Shown here one piece after another: positions 1 through 9,584 of a stretch of 64,000 nucleotides of DNA. Position 1 is the first letter of the stretch; the number at the start of each line of letters is the position of its first letter. This DNA is from Christiangramia sp. Lineage in GTDB: Bacteria > Bacteroidota > Bacteroidia > Flavobacteriales > Flavobacteriaceae. The DNA is taken from NCBI RefSeq assembly GCF_029937855.1, contig NZ_JAPYPC010000003.1:1-64000 (forward strand), in the 5' to 3' direction. Made by a program: the position numbers and the translations under genes. The notes under the pieces were generated by a model. The model was not told where the DNA came from. It did no database searches and saw nothing but the letters and a program-made list of their open reading frames with translations.

Positions 1-53
1 ACCCCTGTTACCAGGATGAAAACCTGGCGTCCTAACCCCTAGACGAACGGACC
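1..53 (-). tRNA. tRNA-Glu (TTC), 5' part, cut by the window edge
   Basis: Read on the minus strand, the 5' acceptor strand GGTCCGT starts at 53. It is followed by T8, C9, a D arm (GTC, loop, GAC) and a perfect five-pair anticodon stem CCAGG/CCTGG around the loop TTTTCAT, giving anticodon TTC (Glu). The T arm begins with GGGGT at the window edge, so the T loop and 3' acceptor strand lie outside. It decodes GAA/GAG and also supplies Glu-tRNA for haem synthesis. It lies downstream of proS on the same strand but has a well-formed promoter of its own. Confidence 0.93.
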
Positions 54-75
54 ATTTTTGTTTCAAATGCGGATG

Positions 76-106
76 CAAAAATACAACTATTTTTCAATGC
101 CGCAAA
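76..106 (-). promoter_or_regulatory. Promoter of tRNA-Glu
   Basis: On the minus strand a TTTG at 106-103 is followed by exactly 19 nt and then TATTTTTG at 83-76. This fits the Bacteroidota housekeeping promoter (TTTG, about 19 nt, TAnnTTTG). The expected start is about 10-15 nt before the tRNA 5' end. Confidence 0.75.
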
Positions 107-131
107 TGTTCCACAAAAATTTTTAATTTTT

Positions 132-1610
132 TTAATAGGCCTTGGCAAATAACACTCTTCCAACAGAAGGATTACCAGTAAGCACACATTCTCCAGCCTC
201 ATCTTCCCTATTAAAAGGAACACATCTAATAGTGGCTTTTGTTAGATCTTTAATTTTATTTTCAGTTTCAGGTGTTCCATCCCAGTGTGCCGAAATAAAG
301 CCTCCTTTCTCCTTCAATACTTTTTTGAATTCGTCAAAGGTATCTACCTCTGTAATATGCTCGTCCCTATAATCTTTTGCCTTATTAAAAAGACTCTGCT
401 GGATTTCAGTCATAAGCGCCTCAATTTTTGCTACAACTTCACTCCTATTCACAAATTCTTTGGTAAGGGTATCTCTTCTGGCAAGCTCAACCGTTCCTTT
501 TTCAAGATCTTTAGGCCCAATCGCCAATCTCAAAGGGACTCCCTGTAATTCATATTGAGCAAATTTCCATCCGGGTTTTTGATTGTCATTATCATCAAAT
601 TTCACCGAAACCCCCACAGCCCTAAGCTCTTTAACCAACTCATTGGCCACTATAGATATTTGTTCTAACTGCTCTTCACTCCTATATATAGGTACAATCA
701 CCACCTGGATAGGAGCCAGATTTGGAGGGAGCACGAGGCCGTTATCATCGCTATGTGTCATGATGAGCGCCCCCATCAGCCGGGTAGAAACTCCCCAGGA
801 AGTAGCCCAAACATGTTCCAAACCTCCTTCTTTTGTAGCATATTTTACATCAAAGGCTTTGGCAAAGTTTTGTCCCAAAAAATGTGAGGTTCCTGCCTGT
901 AGCGCTTTTCCGTCCTGCATCAAAGCTTCTATACAATAGGTTTCAAGAGCACCTGCGAAACGTTCGTTTTCGGTTTTGCTTCCCTTAATCACCGGCATAG
1001 CCATAAAACTCTCGGCAAATTCAGCGTAAATATTATTCATCAATTCAGTTTCCTGAAGTGCTTCTTCTTTTGTAGCATGAGCTGTATGCCCTTCCTGCCA
1101 TAGGAATTCTGCCGTTCTTAAAAACAGTCTCGTCCTCATTTCCCATCGAACCACATTTGCCCACTGGTTTACTTTTATAGGCAAATCCCTATACGACTGA
1201 ATCCAGTTTTTATAAGTGCTCCAAATAATAGCTTCTGAAGTTGGTCTAACCACCAATTCTTCTTCCAATTTTGCTTCAGGATCAACCATCAACTTTCCAG
1301 CGTTATCGGGATCGTTCTTTAGTCGATAATGTGTTACTACAGCACATTCCTTAGCAAAGCCCTCTGCATTCTTTTCTTCCGCTTCAAAAAGACTTTTAGG
1401 AACGAAAAGAGGAAAATAAGCGTTTTGATGCCCAGTTTCCTTGAACATTCTATCCAGCTCCGCCTGCATTTTTTCCCATATTGCGTAACCGTAAGGTTTA
1501 ATTACCATACAACCGCGAACTGCAGAATTTTCGGCTAAATCGGCTTTCACAACCAATTCATTATACCATTTTGAATAATCCTCTGTTCTCTTCGTTAGAT
1601 TCTTTCCCAT
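132..1610 (-). CDS. proS: Prolyl-tRNA synthetase (short, archaeal/eukaryal type)
   Basis: This cytoplasmic class II enzyme charges tRNA-Pro with proline using ATP. The 492-residue protein has the class II core, with RPTSE at residues 122-126 and motif 2 ([15 protein letters not shown]) at about 155-170. An anticodon-binding domain follows from about 300. It lacks the roughly 180-residue editing insertion of the E. coli-type enzyme and ends in Tyr (VLFAKAY), both marks of the archaeal/eukaryal-like form common in Bacteroidota. The ATG at 1610 is preceded by a GGAG. The gene appears monocistronic and has its own promoter; no hairpin terminator is seen after it. Confidence 0.97.
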   Translation of the reverse strand: MGKNLTKRTEDYSKWYNELVVKADLAENSAVRGCMVIKPYGYAIWEKMQAELDRMFKETGHQNAYFPLFVPKSLFEAEEKNAEGFAKECAVVTHYRLKNDPDNAGKLMVDPEAKLEEELVVRPTSEAIIWSTYKNWIQSYRDLPIKVNQWANVVRWEMRTRLFLRTAEFLWQEGHTAHATKEEALQETELMNNIYAEFAESFMAMPVIKGSKTENERFAGALETYCIEALMQDGKALQAGTSHFLGQNFAKAFDVKYATKEGGLEHVWATSWGVSTRLMGALIMTHSDDNGLVLPPNLAPIQVVIVPIYRSEEQLEQISIVANELVKELRAVGVSVKFDDNDNQKPGWKFAQYELQGVPLRLAIGPKDLEKGTVELARRDTLTKEFVNRSEVVAKIEALMTEIQQSLFNKAKDYRDEHITEVDTFDEFKKVLKEKGGFISAHWDGTPETENKIKDLTKATIRCVPFNREDEAGECVLTGNPSVGRVLFAKAY

Positions 1611-1669
1611 CTCCTTTTATTTGGCATAAAACTTGTGTAATTTTAGGTGTATATTACTAACCGTTCGGG

Positions 1670-1697
1670 CAAAACTAACTATTTTTAAGATGCCCAA
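1670..1697 (-). promoter_or_regulatory. Promoter of proS
   Basis: On the minus strand TTG (1697-1695), 17 nt and TAGTTTTG (1677-1670) fit the Bacteroidota TTG/TAnnTTTG promoter pattern, about 60 nt before the proS start codon. Confidence 0.55.
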
Positions 1698-1715
1698 CAA
1701 TAAAAAGAATTACCA

Positions 1716-2804
1716 ATGGAACTTTATTATACATTAAAAAATAAAATACGCCTATTGCTTGCGCCGCTAGCTGCATTGGCGCTGGTTTCCTGTGGTTCCT
1801 ACCAATATTCCGGATACGAAGCAGATGGCATTTATGGAGAATCCAGGCCTGGTATCTGGGAGCAGCCAGAACAGAGGACTACAGAGGTTAAACCTAATAA
1901 TGAAAATAATTATTATAAAAACCTTTTCGCACAGCAATCTGAAATGGTTGGTGAAGTGCTGGAAAGCGATGTTTTTACAGATGTAGACAGTTATAGCTCT
2001 AATGATGGTTACGAGAATTATTCTGAAGTTGGTGGAGATGTAGCTTATGTTGGAGGAAATGCACCATGGGGCGAAGATCCCGATACCTACACAGTGAATA
2101 TATATAATAATGGATTTGGCGGACTCTATGGTGGCCTTTACAGACCCTGGAGATTTGGTTATGGCTACGGCTATCCTTACGGAGGCTTTTATGATCCATT
2201 TTGGGATCCATTCTGGCCTGGAAACTGGGGTGGATTTGGACCATTTGCTTATGGCAGACCCGGATGGAATATAGGATTTGGATATGGTCTTGGCTTCGGT
2301 TACGGTTTCGGATATGGTGGATTTTACAATCCTTACAACCCATATTTCTACAATCACAACTATTATAATAATCATTATAACAATAGGGTGGCATATAATA
2401 ATGGCAGGAGAAACGCCAGGACCTCTTATTCAGAAGGTCCAAGCAGAAGAAGTTCTTATTCTGAAAGGATCAGGGAAATAAGAAATTCCAGATCTTCAGA
2501 ATATGGAACTTCCAGGGTTCGAAGCAATACAGGAAATTCTGACGCTAGAGTATATACAAGAACCAGTAGAAGATCTGAGCCTACAAGAAGTTATGATTAT
2601 GATAGAAATAGAAGTAGCTCGCCTGTTTATCAACGTTCTTCAAGAAGCAGCAATAGCACCTATCGCTCTTCCCCTTCCAGAAGAAGTTCTGGTACATCCA
2701 GATCTGGTTCTGTAAGAAGCTCAAGTAGCTCCAGCAGAAGTTCAGGTTCAACTTCAAGAAGCTCCGGAGGATCTTCCAGAGGTGGCCGCGGCGGAGGTCG
2801 ATAA
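1716..2804 (+). CDS. Low-complexity lipoprotein, Gly/Tyr-rich then Arg/Ser-rich
   Basis: Function is unknown. A signal segment ends in the lipobox LVSC, with Cys26 the predicted lipidated residue, so the protein is probably anchored in the outer membrane. Residues 27-130 are acidic and Asn/Tyr-rich. Residues about 134-212 are dominated by Gly, Tyr, Phe, Pro and Trp with GYG/GFGYG repeats. Residues about 231-362 are dense in Ser and Arg (RSSS, SRSS) and end RGGRGGGR. Such sequence is expected to be disordered and strongly basic at the C terminus. Similar flavobacterial proteins have sometimes been labelled vitellogenin-like because of composition only. It is divergent from proS and ends at a hairpin terminator, so it is a single-gene unit. 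An adhesive or structural surface role is a guess. Confidence 0.85.
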   Translation: MELYYTLKNKIRLLLAPLAALALVSCGSYQYSGYEADGIYGESRPGIWEQPEQRTTEVKPNNENNYYKNLFAQQSEMVGEVLESDVFTDVDSYSSNDGYENYSEVGGDVAYVGGNAPWGEDPDTYTVNIYNNGFGGLYGGLYRPWRFGYGYGYPYGGFYDPFWDPFWPGNWGGFGPFAYGRPGWNIGFGYGLGFGYGFGYGGFYNPYNPYFYNHNYYNNHYNNRVAYNNGRRNARTSYSEGPSRRSSYSERIREIRNSRSSEYGTSRVRSNTGNSDARVYTRTSRRSEPTRSYDYDRNRSSSPVYQRSSRSSNSTYRSSPSRRSSGTSRSGSVRSSSSSSRSSGSTSRSSGGSSRGGRGGGR

Positions 2805-2825
2805 TAAATAGACTAAGTACGAATT

Positions 2826-2857
2826 AACCTTACAGGTAAAATCTGTAAGGTTTTTTT
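2826..2857 (+). terminator. Intrinsic terminator after the low-complexity lipoprotein gene
   Basis: The arms AACCTTACAG (2826-2835) and CTGTAAGGTT (2843-2852) pair perfectly around a 7-nt loop and run into seven T residues. Confidence 0.85.
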
Positions 2858-2874
2858 ATAAAAATTAAAATACT

Positions 2875-4380
2875 ATGAAAAGGAATTTAGCCCTCATAGC
2901 TTTTATAGTTTTCATTTCAACTCTAAAAGCTCAAACTATACAGGATGCATATAGATATTCTTCCTCTGAACTTTCAGGAACCGCAAGATTTGTAGGAATG
3001 AGCGGTGCATTTGGCGCCCTGGGAGGTGATATTTCTGCAATAAGAATAAATCCTGCTTCTTCAGCGGTCTTTTTATCCAGCAGCGCTACGGCGAGTTTAT
3101 CTTATAAAAATCTGGAAAACTCATACTTATACAATAATGGTCGTAGCAATAGCGATAACAGTGAGGTAGATCTAAACAATATTGGAGGTGTTTTTGTATT
3201 TACCACCAGTAGTGATAGCAACTGGAAAAAAATATCACTTGGGCTAAATTATTCTACAGAAAAAAATTTCCAGGAAAATTATGTGGTTCGCGGAAATTCA
3301 ACCAATTCCATAGATCAGTACTTTCTGAATTATGCCAATGGAGTGCCATTGGATCTACTCCAATTACAGGGATCAGAAAATATTTCTGACCTATATTCCT
3401 TCCTTGGTGAAAATTATGGTTTTGGTGTACAACAGGCATTCTTGGGGTACCAGGGCTTTGTAATTGAAGCACAAGCCGACAATCCTGATAATACCGAATA
3501 TTTTTCCCTGGTTGATGAAGGCAATTTTGACCAGCGCTACGCTTATGCCTCCACAGGATTAAACGGAAAGTTAACTTTCAACGTGGGGACTCAATTCAAA
3601 GATTTTCTGTATCTGGGATTAAATCTAAACTCTCACTTTATAAATTACGAGAACTCTTCCGAATTAAGTGAATTCAATAATAACCCTGAAAGCTTAACTA
3701 CTGAAGTCTATTTTGGAAATTCTTTGAGTACCAATGGCGATGGTTTCTCTTTTCAATTGGGTGGAATTGCAAAAGTGAATGATAATATTAGGCTGGGTCT
3801 TACTTACGATTCCCCAAGCTGGTTTAGTATACGGGAGGAAACCACCCAATATTTAGAATCTAACACTCCCATGGATGAATTTGTAAGTGTATCTCCACAA
3901 ATAATTAATATTTATCCTGAATATCGTCTTCAATTACCTTCTAAAATATCTGCCAGTGCTGCTTATTTATTCGGAAAAACAGGTTTATTAAGCTTTGATT
4001 ATGGCAGAAAGGATTACTCCAACATTAAATTTAAACCGGAAAATGATATAGAATTTCAGGATCTTAATAGCAGTATTTCAGATAGCATGAAAGCTGCTTC
4101 TACCTATAAGGTTGGTGGGGAATATAGAATCGAAAATTTCAGCTTAAGAGCGGGATATAAATTTGAAGAAAGTCCTTTCACAAATGAAAATCGTGTAGGT
4201 GATCTAACAGGTTATAGCGGAGGAGTTGGTTATTCTTTTGGAAGTATTAATCTGGACCTTGCATACAGCAATGCCAGTTATGAGCAGGCCACACCTATCT
4301 ATAATGTAGGTTTAACCGATCCCATAAATATAGACAGAGATCTTTCAAAGGTGGTTTTGTCACTAACTTTTGGATTATAG
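2875..4380 (+). CDS. FadL/OmpP1-like outer-membrane transport protein
   Basis: This is a predicted outer-membrane beta-barrel of the OmpP1/FadL/TodX superfamily, whose members carry hydrophobic compounds across the outer membrane; the substrate here is unknown. The 501-residue protein has a signal peptide ending about AQ (residues 19-20). The N-terminal region resembles the FadL hatch (SGTARFVGMSGAFGALGGD, INPAS). Amphipathic strands rich in Tyr, Asn and Ser follow, and the last strand ends in a Phe-containing, hydrophobic C terminus (LSLTFGL) typical of outer-membrane barrels. The start lies 17 nt after the preceding terminator T-run. The family call rests on the N-terminal pattern and overall barrel look, so it is moderately firm. 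Confidence 0.82.
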   Translation: MKRNLALIAFIVFISTLKAQTIQDAYRYSSSELSGTARFVGMSGAFGALGGDISAIRINPASSAVFLSSSATASLSYKNLENSYLYNNGRSNSDNSEVDLNNIGGVFVFTTSSDSNWKKISLGLNYSTEKNFQENYVVRGNSTNSIDQYFLNYANGVPLDLLQLQGSENISDLYSFLGENYGFGVQQAFLGYQGFVIEAQADNPDNTEYFSLVDEGNFDQRYAYASTGLNGKLTFNVGTQFKDFLYLGLNLNSHFINYENSSELSEFNNNPESLTTEVYFGNSLSTNGDGFSFQLGGIAKVNDNIRLGLTYDSPSWFSIREETTQYLESNTPMDEFVSVSPQIINIYPEYRLQLPSKISASAAYLFGKTGLLSFDYGRKDYSNIKFKPENDIEFQDLNSSISDSMKAASTYKVGGEYRIENFSLRAGYKFEESPFTNENRVGDLTGYSGGVGYSFGSINLDLAYSNASYEQATPIYNVGLTDPINIDRDLSKVVLSLTFGL

Positions 4381-4396
4381 AATAAATATTAAAAAA

Positions 4397-4626
4397 AATC
4401 ACTCATGTCCGGGTAAAGAAACTAGACCGCTTCGCTTTTAGATATAAGAAATTAGACTTGAGCTTAACTAATTGATAGACAGGGCACTTTCGAAATTATA
4501 TTTTGTAAAGGATTCCCCCATTCAAAAATTTGCAAAAGCAGGATATGGACAATAGTAAAAAGCTATACACTGCTGTAAATACTGGGTTCAGGTTCATTCT
4601 TTAAATTTTTTACCGGACAACACTGA
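4397..4626 (+). repeat. Dispersed repeat, copy A
   Basis: This stretch matches the reverse complement of 55816-56041. The first 85 nt (4397-4481) differ from copy B at 9 positions by eye, all of them transitions. The remaining ~145 nt are clearly related but carry small gaps. Shared islands include GTTCAGGTTC and GCAGGRTATRGAYAATAGTA. It starts 17 nt after the stop of the FadL-like gene and reads in the same direction. No coding potential or transposase is seen. Confidence 0.85.
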
Positions 4627-5112
4627 AAAAAAATAAAGGAACTGTCTAAAAAGCCCTTATTTCGTCAAGCTGTCCCGAAAGCTTTCGGAATTGATTCAGC
4701 TTCTAACGGATTTTGATTTTCAATTAGTTAAGATTCTGAAATAAATTACCATCGACATATTTCTGAAACACCTAATTATAAAGTTAGATACTTAACTTTA
4801 AGAGCCTCCATTTTCCCCGGCCTATTGAAAATTTATCGTAAAATTTTGAAGTGTAAGCACCGTAAGATTTTAGGCTGTTTGAGCTATACATATTTTCTAT
4901 AAAAACAATCTCAATGGCGAGTTCCTAAAATTTAGATGCTGAACGATAAATTTAGACAGAGTTTCGTAAGCCTAGATTTTTTTGGTTCTTTTTTTCATCA
5001 ATGGAAAAAATGAACAGGTATCTTAATGAAATATCTCAATTTCCTACGTTAGGTAATTTTTTAACATGGGTCTCAGGATGACGTTTTCTCGACTTTTTAG
5101 ATAACCTCTTTT
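4627..5112. other. Gene-free stretch with palindromes and a degenerate hairpin element
   Basis: No open frame here looks like a gene. It contains a perfect 14-bp palindrome CCGAAAGCTTTCGG (4675-4688) inside a REP-like stretch (4660-4705). It also contains an imperfect hairpin with arms GTTCTTTTTTTC (4985-4996) and GAAAAAATGAAC (5004-5015). The stretch 4800-5020 has the look of a degraded repeat or dead gene end, but this is an impression from sequence style only. Confidence 0.5.
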
Positions 5113-6963
5113 TTATCTTATCAAAGTAAAGTTAGCCATATATTCCCTATGGCCACCGGTATTTTCATCTATAAATTCTACTTTAAACCAGTAATCATCG
5201 GCAGGTAGAGGTTTACCATTATAGGTTCCATCCCAACCAATTTGCTGATTAGGATTCAATTGCTTTATCAGTTTGCCATAGCGGTCAAAAATATATAAGG
5301 TTTTAATACTAATATTATCATCTGTGATAAGCCTCCAGGAATCATTAAATCCATCTGAATTCGGTGTAAAAAAACGTGGATAACCGACCAGAAAAAAACT
5401 TTCACTGGTAGTTTCCCCGCAACCGTTTATCTCCCGCACGGTCACTATATGACTACCAGGAGGAACGTCTGAAAATATATTACTTTCCTGCCAGTTACCA
5501 TTATCCAGACGGTATTCAAATGCTGCAAACGATTCTCCAATAATATTTTCAGGAGTAGCCGTAACCACATAACCATCTCCAAAATCTGAACCTGATATAG
5601 ATACAGATACTAATTGCGGACGGGAAACTTTTACAGGATTTGTAGTAAACATCAGTTGACAACCAGATTCAGGATGGGAAATTTCCAACCTGATCTCGGA
5701 GGAGACGGGAAAAGAATCTAAAGTAAGAATCGCTGAGGTAGTTAGTAGATTATTTCCATCATACCATTCATATACATATCCTTCACCCAGATCTGTCCCT
5801 AAGTTTACTGTTTTTATTACATTACCTGAAGGAGCTACACAGAAAATGAGATTTTCAGGAAGTTGATATTCAGGAAAATCAAAAGAGGTCAGTTCAAAAG
5901 AGGTGATCTGGGAAAGACATTCGCTTGTGTTATCTCTAACCTGAGCATATATAATTTTTCCTTCTTCAAAGAGAAAGGACTGTGGGGAAGCTATGGGTTG
6001 TGAATTTTCAATATCTTCTGTGGATTCATAATATAAAACCTCATAATTGGAAGCATTGGCATTGGGAGCTATTAAATCTGGAGAAGTATTGGTCAAATCT
6101 ATGGAAGTATCCTCTGTACAGGCCGCAAGCCGACTAACTTCACCTATTAAAGGTTCATCATAAAAGGTCACGGTAACATCATCCTGTTCGGTTTTACCCT
6201 CAACCTCATCTGTAACCACCAACCTATAATCCCCAGATTCTGTAACTGTATAAGTAGGTCCCGTTTCATTAGGGATCAGCTCATATTGGGCAGTGTTCTC
6301 ATTAAATACAAACCATTGGTAAGTTGCAGCCTCATCTGTAGTTCCGTCCAGCACATATTCATCTTCATCACATACTGAAATAAAATCACCTAAAGCCAGG
6401 TCTAATATGGAGCAGTCTGTTGAGCCCTGACCGCTATTCGTTTGTTCCAGGCTTATAAAACCAGGCACCTGTTCAAAATTGGTGATTACCACTACATAAA
6501 TATCATTGGCCTGCGCATTTGGTATAGACATAAACTCTATGGCATCTGGCAGATAACTGCAGTCCACAATATTACCGGCATTCAGAGAAGTGTTGGAACA
6601 ATAATCATCACCACGATCAAAAGGTCCCCATACTACAAAATCCACATCTAAAGCGGTGCCGGAATTATTCTCATTTTCATACTGAGAAATACGAAATCGA
6701 AGATCTCCTGAATCTTCCACTTGTAGAAAAAACCAGGCCGGGTATGGCTGTTCGTCAAGACATCCATAATCTGGCCCTAACTCACCGCTCACCTGGTTAC
6801 TATTTTGAAAATTCGAATTCGGAAAGGTAAGACGTTCTTCACCAGCACAAAATGGTTCAATATCTGCGCACCTCGTTCCCTGAGCGTTTATTGAGTTCAT
6901 CAAAAAAAGCCCTAATAAAACAGGTAACAAGGATTTTAAAATGATTTTCATCTTCAACCGCAT
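5113..6963 (-). CDS. T9SS type B sorting-domain (gliding-associated C-terminal) surface protein
   Basis: This is a predicted secreted or surface-attached protein exported by Sec and then by the gliding-linked type IX secretion system. A signal peptide covers about residues 1-28 (ending NAQ). The middle holds repeated Ig/PKD-like beta domains, for example the TYQWFVFNENT...YTVTESGDYRLVV segment near 214-250. Residues about 529-616 form the type B C-terminal sorting domain, with FFTPNSDGFNDSW, IFDRYGKLI, GWDGTYNGKPLPADDYWF and a final FTLIR. The binding target is unknown. An internal ATG at 6951 (MKIILK...) gives a tighter signal peptide and may be the true start. It stands alone between a repeat-rich gap and folE. 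Confidence 0.92.
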   Translation of the reverse strand: MRLKMKIILKSLLPVLLGLFLMNSINAQGTRCADIEPFCAGEERLTFPNSNFQNSNQVSGELGPDYGCLDEQPYPAWFFLQVEDSGDLRFRISQYENENNSGTALDVDFVVWGPFDRGDDYCSNTSLNAGNIVDCSYLPDAIEFMSIPNAQANDIYVVVITNFEQVPGFISLEQTNSGQGSTDCSILDLALGDFISVCDEDEYVLDGTTDEAATYQWFVFNENTAQYELIPNETGPTYTVTESGDYRLVVTDEVEGKTEQDDVTVTFYDEPLIGEVSRLAACTEDTSIDLTNTSPDLIAPNANASNYEVLYYESTEDIENSQPIASPQSFLFEEGKIIYAQVRDNTSECLSQITSFELTSFDFPEYQLPENLIFCVAPSGNVIKTVNLGTDLGEGYVYEWYDGNNLLTTSAILTLDSFPVSSEIRLEISHPESGCQLMFTTNPVKVSRPQLVSVSISGSDFGDGYVVTATPENIIGESFAAFEYRLDNGNWQESNIFSDVPPGSHIVTVREINGCGETTSESFFLVGYPRFFTPNSDGFNDSWRLITDDNISIKTLYIFDRYGKLIKQLNPNQQIGWDGTYNGKPLPADDYWFKVEFIDENTGGHREYMANFTLIR

Positions 6964-7050
6964 CTTAACCCTTGCAAAATATGAAATAATGACTAAATGA
7001 CTCGCTAAGTCTTATCTAATTTTGAATACGGCTAAAACCTTATAAATATG

Positions 7051-7058
7051 TATCTTTG
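7051..7058 (+). promoter_or_regulatory. -7 element of the folE promoter
   Basis: TATCTTTG matches TAnnTTTG, about 40 nt before the chosen folE start. It overlaps the upstream in-frame ATG at 7048, which argues against that ATG being used. Confidence 0.55.
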
Positions 7059-7098
7059 CAAGCCAATACGGTTTTTACCGACTATTATTGCAAAAAGC

Positions 7099-7776
7099 AT
7101 GAAAGTAGATAAAATATTGAATGAAATTGAAGAAATGGGCGATGCCCATGTAGCGAGTAGCGCAAACACGCCTTTAAGAGAGGACGCCTTTGAATTAAGT
7201 GACGAAGAAAAGATTAATCTTATAAAGAAAGATGTAAAAAATATTCTTGACACCCTAGGCCTGGACCTTGAAGACGATAGTCTCAAAGGCACGCCCCAAA
7301 GAGTGGCGAAAATGTTCGTAAATGAGATTTTTTCCGGACTTCACCCTAAGAGAAAACCGAAAGCTTCCACTTTCGAAAATAAATATAAATATGGCGAAAT
7401 GCTGGTAGAAAAAAACATCACTGTTTATTCTACCTGCGAGCACCACCTTCTTCCTATTGTAGGAAAAGCCCATGTGGCTTATATTTCTAACGGTACTGTG
7501 GTAGGTTTATCCAAAATGAACAGGATTGTTGATTATTTTGCGAAAAGACCTCAGGTGCAGGAGCGCATGACTATGCAAATAGTTCATGAACTTCAGAATG
7601 TTCTGGGCACACCAGATGTTGCCTGCGTGGTAGATGCCAAACACCTTTGTGTGAATAGCCGTGGAATTCGTGACATAGAAAGCAGCACGGTTACCAGCGA
7701 ATTTGGAGGTGCATTTAAAAAGAAAGAAGTTCGAAGAGAATTTCTGGATTATATTAAATTAGACACATCGTTCTAA
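7099..7776 (+). CDS. folE: GTP cyclohydrolase I
   Basis: This enzyme converts GTP to 7,8-dihydroneopterin triphosphate, the first step to tetrahydrofolate and, through QueD, to queuosine precursors; queE also lies in this window. The chosen ATG gives 225 residues beginning [15 protein letters not shown]. The zinc ligands are visible as C-x-H-H (CEHHLLP, Cys113) and the later Cys184 (HLCVNSRG). The catalytic core [11 protein letters not shown]...[22 protein letters not shown] is intact. An in-frame ATG at 7048 would add 17 residues but sits in the promoter. It is followed 22 nt later by cysS, and the two are probably cotranscribed. Confidence 0.96.
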   Translation: MKVDKILNEIEEMGDAHVASSANTPLREDAFELSDEEKINLIKKDVKNILDTLGLDLEDDSLKGTPQRVAKMFVNEIFSGLHPKRKPKASTFENKYKYGEMLVEKNITVYSTCEHHLLPIVGKAHVAYISNGTVVGLSKMNRIVDYFAKRPQVQERMTMQIVHELQNVLGTPDVACVVDAKHLCVNSRGIRDIESSTVTSEFGGAFKKKEVRREFLDYIKLDTSF

Positions 7777-7798
7777 TAATTCAAAACATTTTAATTAC

Positions 7799-9283
7799 AT
7801 GGCGCTTTACCAGGAACAAAGCCTGAAACTTTACAATTCGATGAGTGGTGAAAAGGAAATTTTCACCCCCATAAATGAAGGAAATGTAGGCATGTATGTT
7901 TGTGGGCCTACGGTATACAGTAATGTACATCTGGGCAACTGCCGTACATTTATATCTTTTGACCTTATTTTTAGATATCTAAAACATCTTGGGTACAAAG
8001 TACGCTATGTAAGAAACATTACTGATGCCGGCCACCTTGAAAATGACGCCGACAGCGGTGAAGATAGAATATCCAAGAAGGCACGACTTGAACAAATTGA
8101 ACCGATGGAAGTGGTTCAGAAATATACCGTTGATTTTCATAATATTCTGAATAAATTCAACAATTTCCCGCCCAGCATAGAACCAACTGCGACAGGACAT
8201 ATTGTAGAACAGATTGAAATTATTAAAACCATTCTTAAGAATGGGTTCGCCTATGAGGCCAATGGATCGGTTTATTTTGACGTAATTAAATTCAACAAAG
8301 AACATTCCTATGGAAGGTTGAGCGGAAGGGCGATTGAAGATATGATCGCTAATACGCGGGAGCTTGCTGCGCAGAGTGATAAAAGAAATCCGCAGGATTT
8401 TGCTTTATGGAAAAAAGCAGAACCGCAACATATCATGAGGTGGCCATCGCCATGGAGTGATGGCTTCCCTGGCTGGCATTTGGAATGTACTGTAATGAGC
8501 ACCAAATATCTCGGGGAAGAATTTGATATTCATGGTGGTGGAATGGACCTTAAATTCCCACATCATGAATGTGAAATTGCCCAGGGGGAGGCCGCGACCG
8601 GAAAATCACCGGTAAATTACTGGCTCCATGCCAATATGCTGACCCTTAATGGCAAGAAAATGGCGAAAAGTACCGGGAATTTTATTCTTCCGGAGCAAAT
8701 TTTTTCCGGAAATAATGATGTGCTTACCAAAGCCTTTTCACCTAATGTGGTTCGGTTTTTTATACTTCAGGCACATTACAGAAGTATTCTTGATTTTTCA
8801 AGTGAAGCACTTTTAGGAAGCGAAAAAGGTTTCAACCGACTTATGGAAGCCTATCGTTCTATTGATGATTTACCAACTTCAGATAAGACGGATTTTGATC
8901 TTGCCAACTGGAAGCAATCCTGTTATGATGCCATGAACGACGACTTTAACAGCCCTATTCTCATCGCCAAACTATTTGATGCCGTAAAGCTAATTAATGG
9001 GGTTAAAGATGGTTCTACCCATATCACTCAGGAAGACAGAGGAGTATTTAAAACTGCACTGAGCGCTTTTATGTTTGATATCCTGGGTCTGGTTGATGCT
9101 TCTTCAGAAAATGAAAATGACACCGATAAACTTTCTGGAACTATTGAGCTTTTAATCAATTTAAGGGCAGAAGCCAGAACTAATAAGAATTTCGCTTTAA
9201 GTGATCAGATAAGGGATCAGTTACTGGAATTAGGAATTCAATTAAAAGACGGTAAAGAAGGCACTTCTTTTTCGATTAAATAA
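7799..9283 (+). CDS. cysS: Cysteinyl-tRNA synthetase
   Basis: This cytoplasmic class I enzyme charges tRNA-Cys. The 494 residues include [13 protein letters not shown] (HIGH signature HLGN at 44-47) and KMAKS at 287-291. Zinc ligands are Cys35, Cys230 (HLEC) and the HHECE region near 255-259. The length is normal and the helical C-terminal anticodon domain is complete. The start follows folE by 22 nt, and yidD follows the stop by 7 nt, suggesting one folE-cysS-yidD-lgt transcript. Confidence 0.98.
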   Translation: MALYQEQSLKLYNSMSGEKEIFTPINEGNVGMYVCGPTVYSNVHLGNCRTFISFDLIFRYLKHLGYKVRYVRNITDAGHLENDADSGEDRISKKARLEQIEPMEVVQKYTVDFHNILNKFNNFPPSIEPTATGHIVEQIEIIKTILKNGFAYEANGSVYFDVIKFNKEHSYGRLSGRAIEDMIANTRELAAQSDKRNPQDFALWKKAEPQHIMRWPSPWSDGFPGWHLECTVMSTKYLGEEFDIHGGGMDLKFPHHECEIAQGEAATGKSPVNYWLHANMLTLNGKKMAKSTGNFILPEQIFSGNNDVLTKAFSPNVVRFFILQAHYRSILDFSSEALLGSEKGFNRLMEAYRSIDDLPTSDKTDFDLANWKQSCYDAMNDDFNSPILIAKLFDAVKLINGVKDGSTHITQEDRGVFKTALSAFMFDILGLVDASSENENDTDKLSGTIELLINLRAEARTNKNFALSDQIRDQLLELGIQLKDGKEGTSFSIK

Positions 9284-9290
9284 TCTTTTC

Positions 9291-9539
9291 ATGCTAAACC
9301 GATCTTTAGGGCACATATTGACCGCTTTAGTTCAGTTCTACAAGAAATTTATTTCCCCACTCACCCCTGCAACGTGCAGATATGAACCATCATGTTCTAC
9401 TTATATGCTAAAGGCAATTGAAATCCATGGAGGGTTTAAAGGTTTCTGGCTGGGTATAAAAAGAATAGCAAAATGCAATCCCTGGGGCGGTTGCGGATAT
9501 GACCCGGTTCCGGCAAAATCAAGCGACAAAACAAGCTAA
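9291..9539 (+). CDS. yidD: Membrane protein insertion efficiency factor YidD
   Basis: This is a small membrane-associated factor that assists YidC-dependent insertion of membrane proteins. The 82 residues carry the family pattern [32 protein letters not shown] and the C-terminal [13 protein letters not shown]. Conserved Cys residues are at the expected places and an amphipathic N-terminal helix is present. In many bacteria yidD lies next to rnpA; here it sits between cysS and lgt, 7 nt after cysS. Confidence 0.95.
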   Translation: MLNRSLGHILTALVQFYKKFISPLTPATCRYEPSCSTYMLKAIEIHGGFKGFWLGIKRIAKCNPWGGCGYDPVPAKSSDKTS

Positions 9540-9584
9540 AGAAATCGCAAATATGTATATTTACGGCTTATCAAATATAATTCT

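Noticed and set aside
1767-2375. Antisense frames of 147-202 codons opposite the low-complexity lipoprotein
   Set aside because: They are by-products of the biased Gly/Tyr/Ser codons on the other strand; the plus frame has a lipobox and a terminator.
7048-7098. Upstream ATG extending folE by 17 residues
   Set aside because: It overlaps the likely -7 box TATCTTTG, and the conserved family start fits ATG 7099 better.
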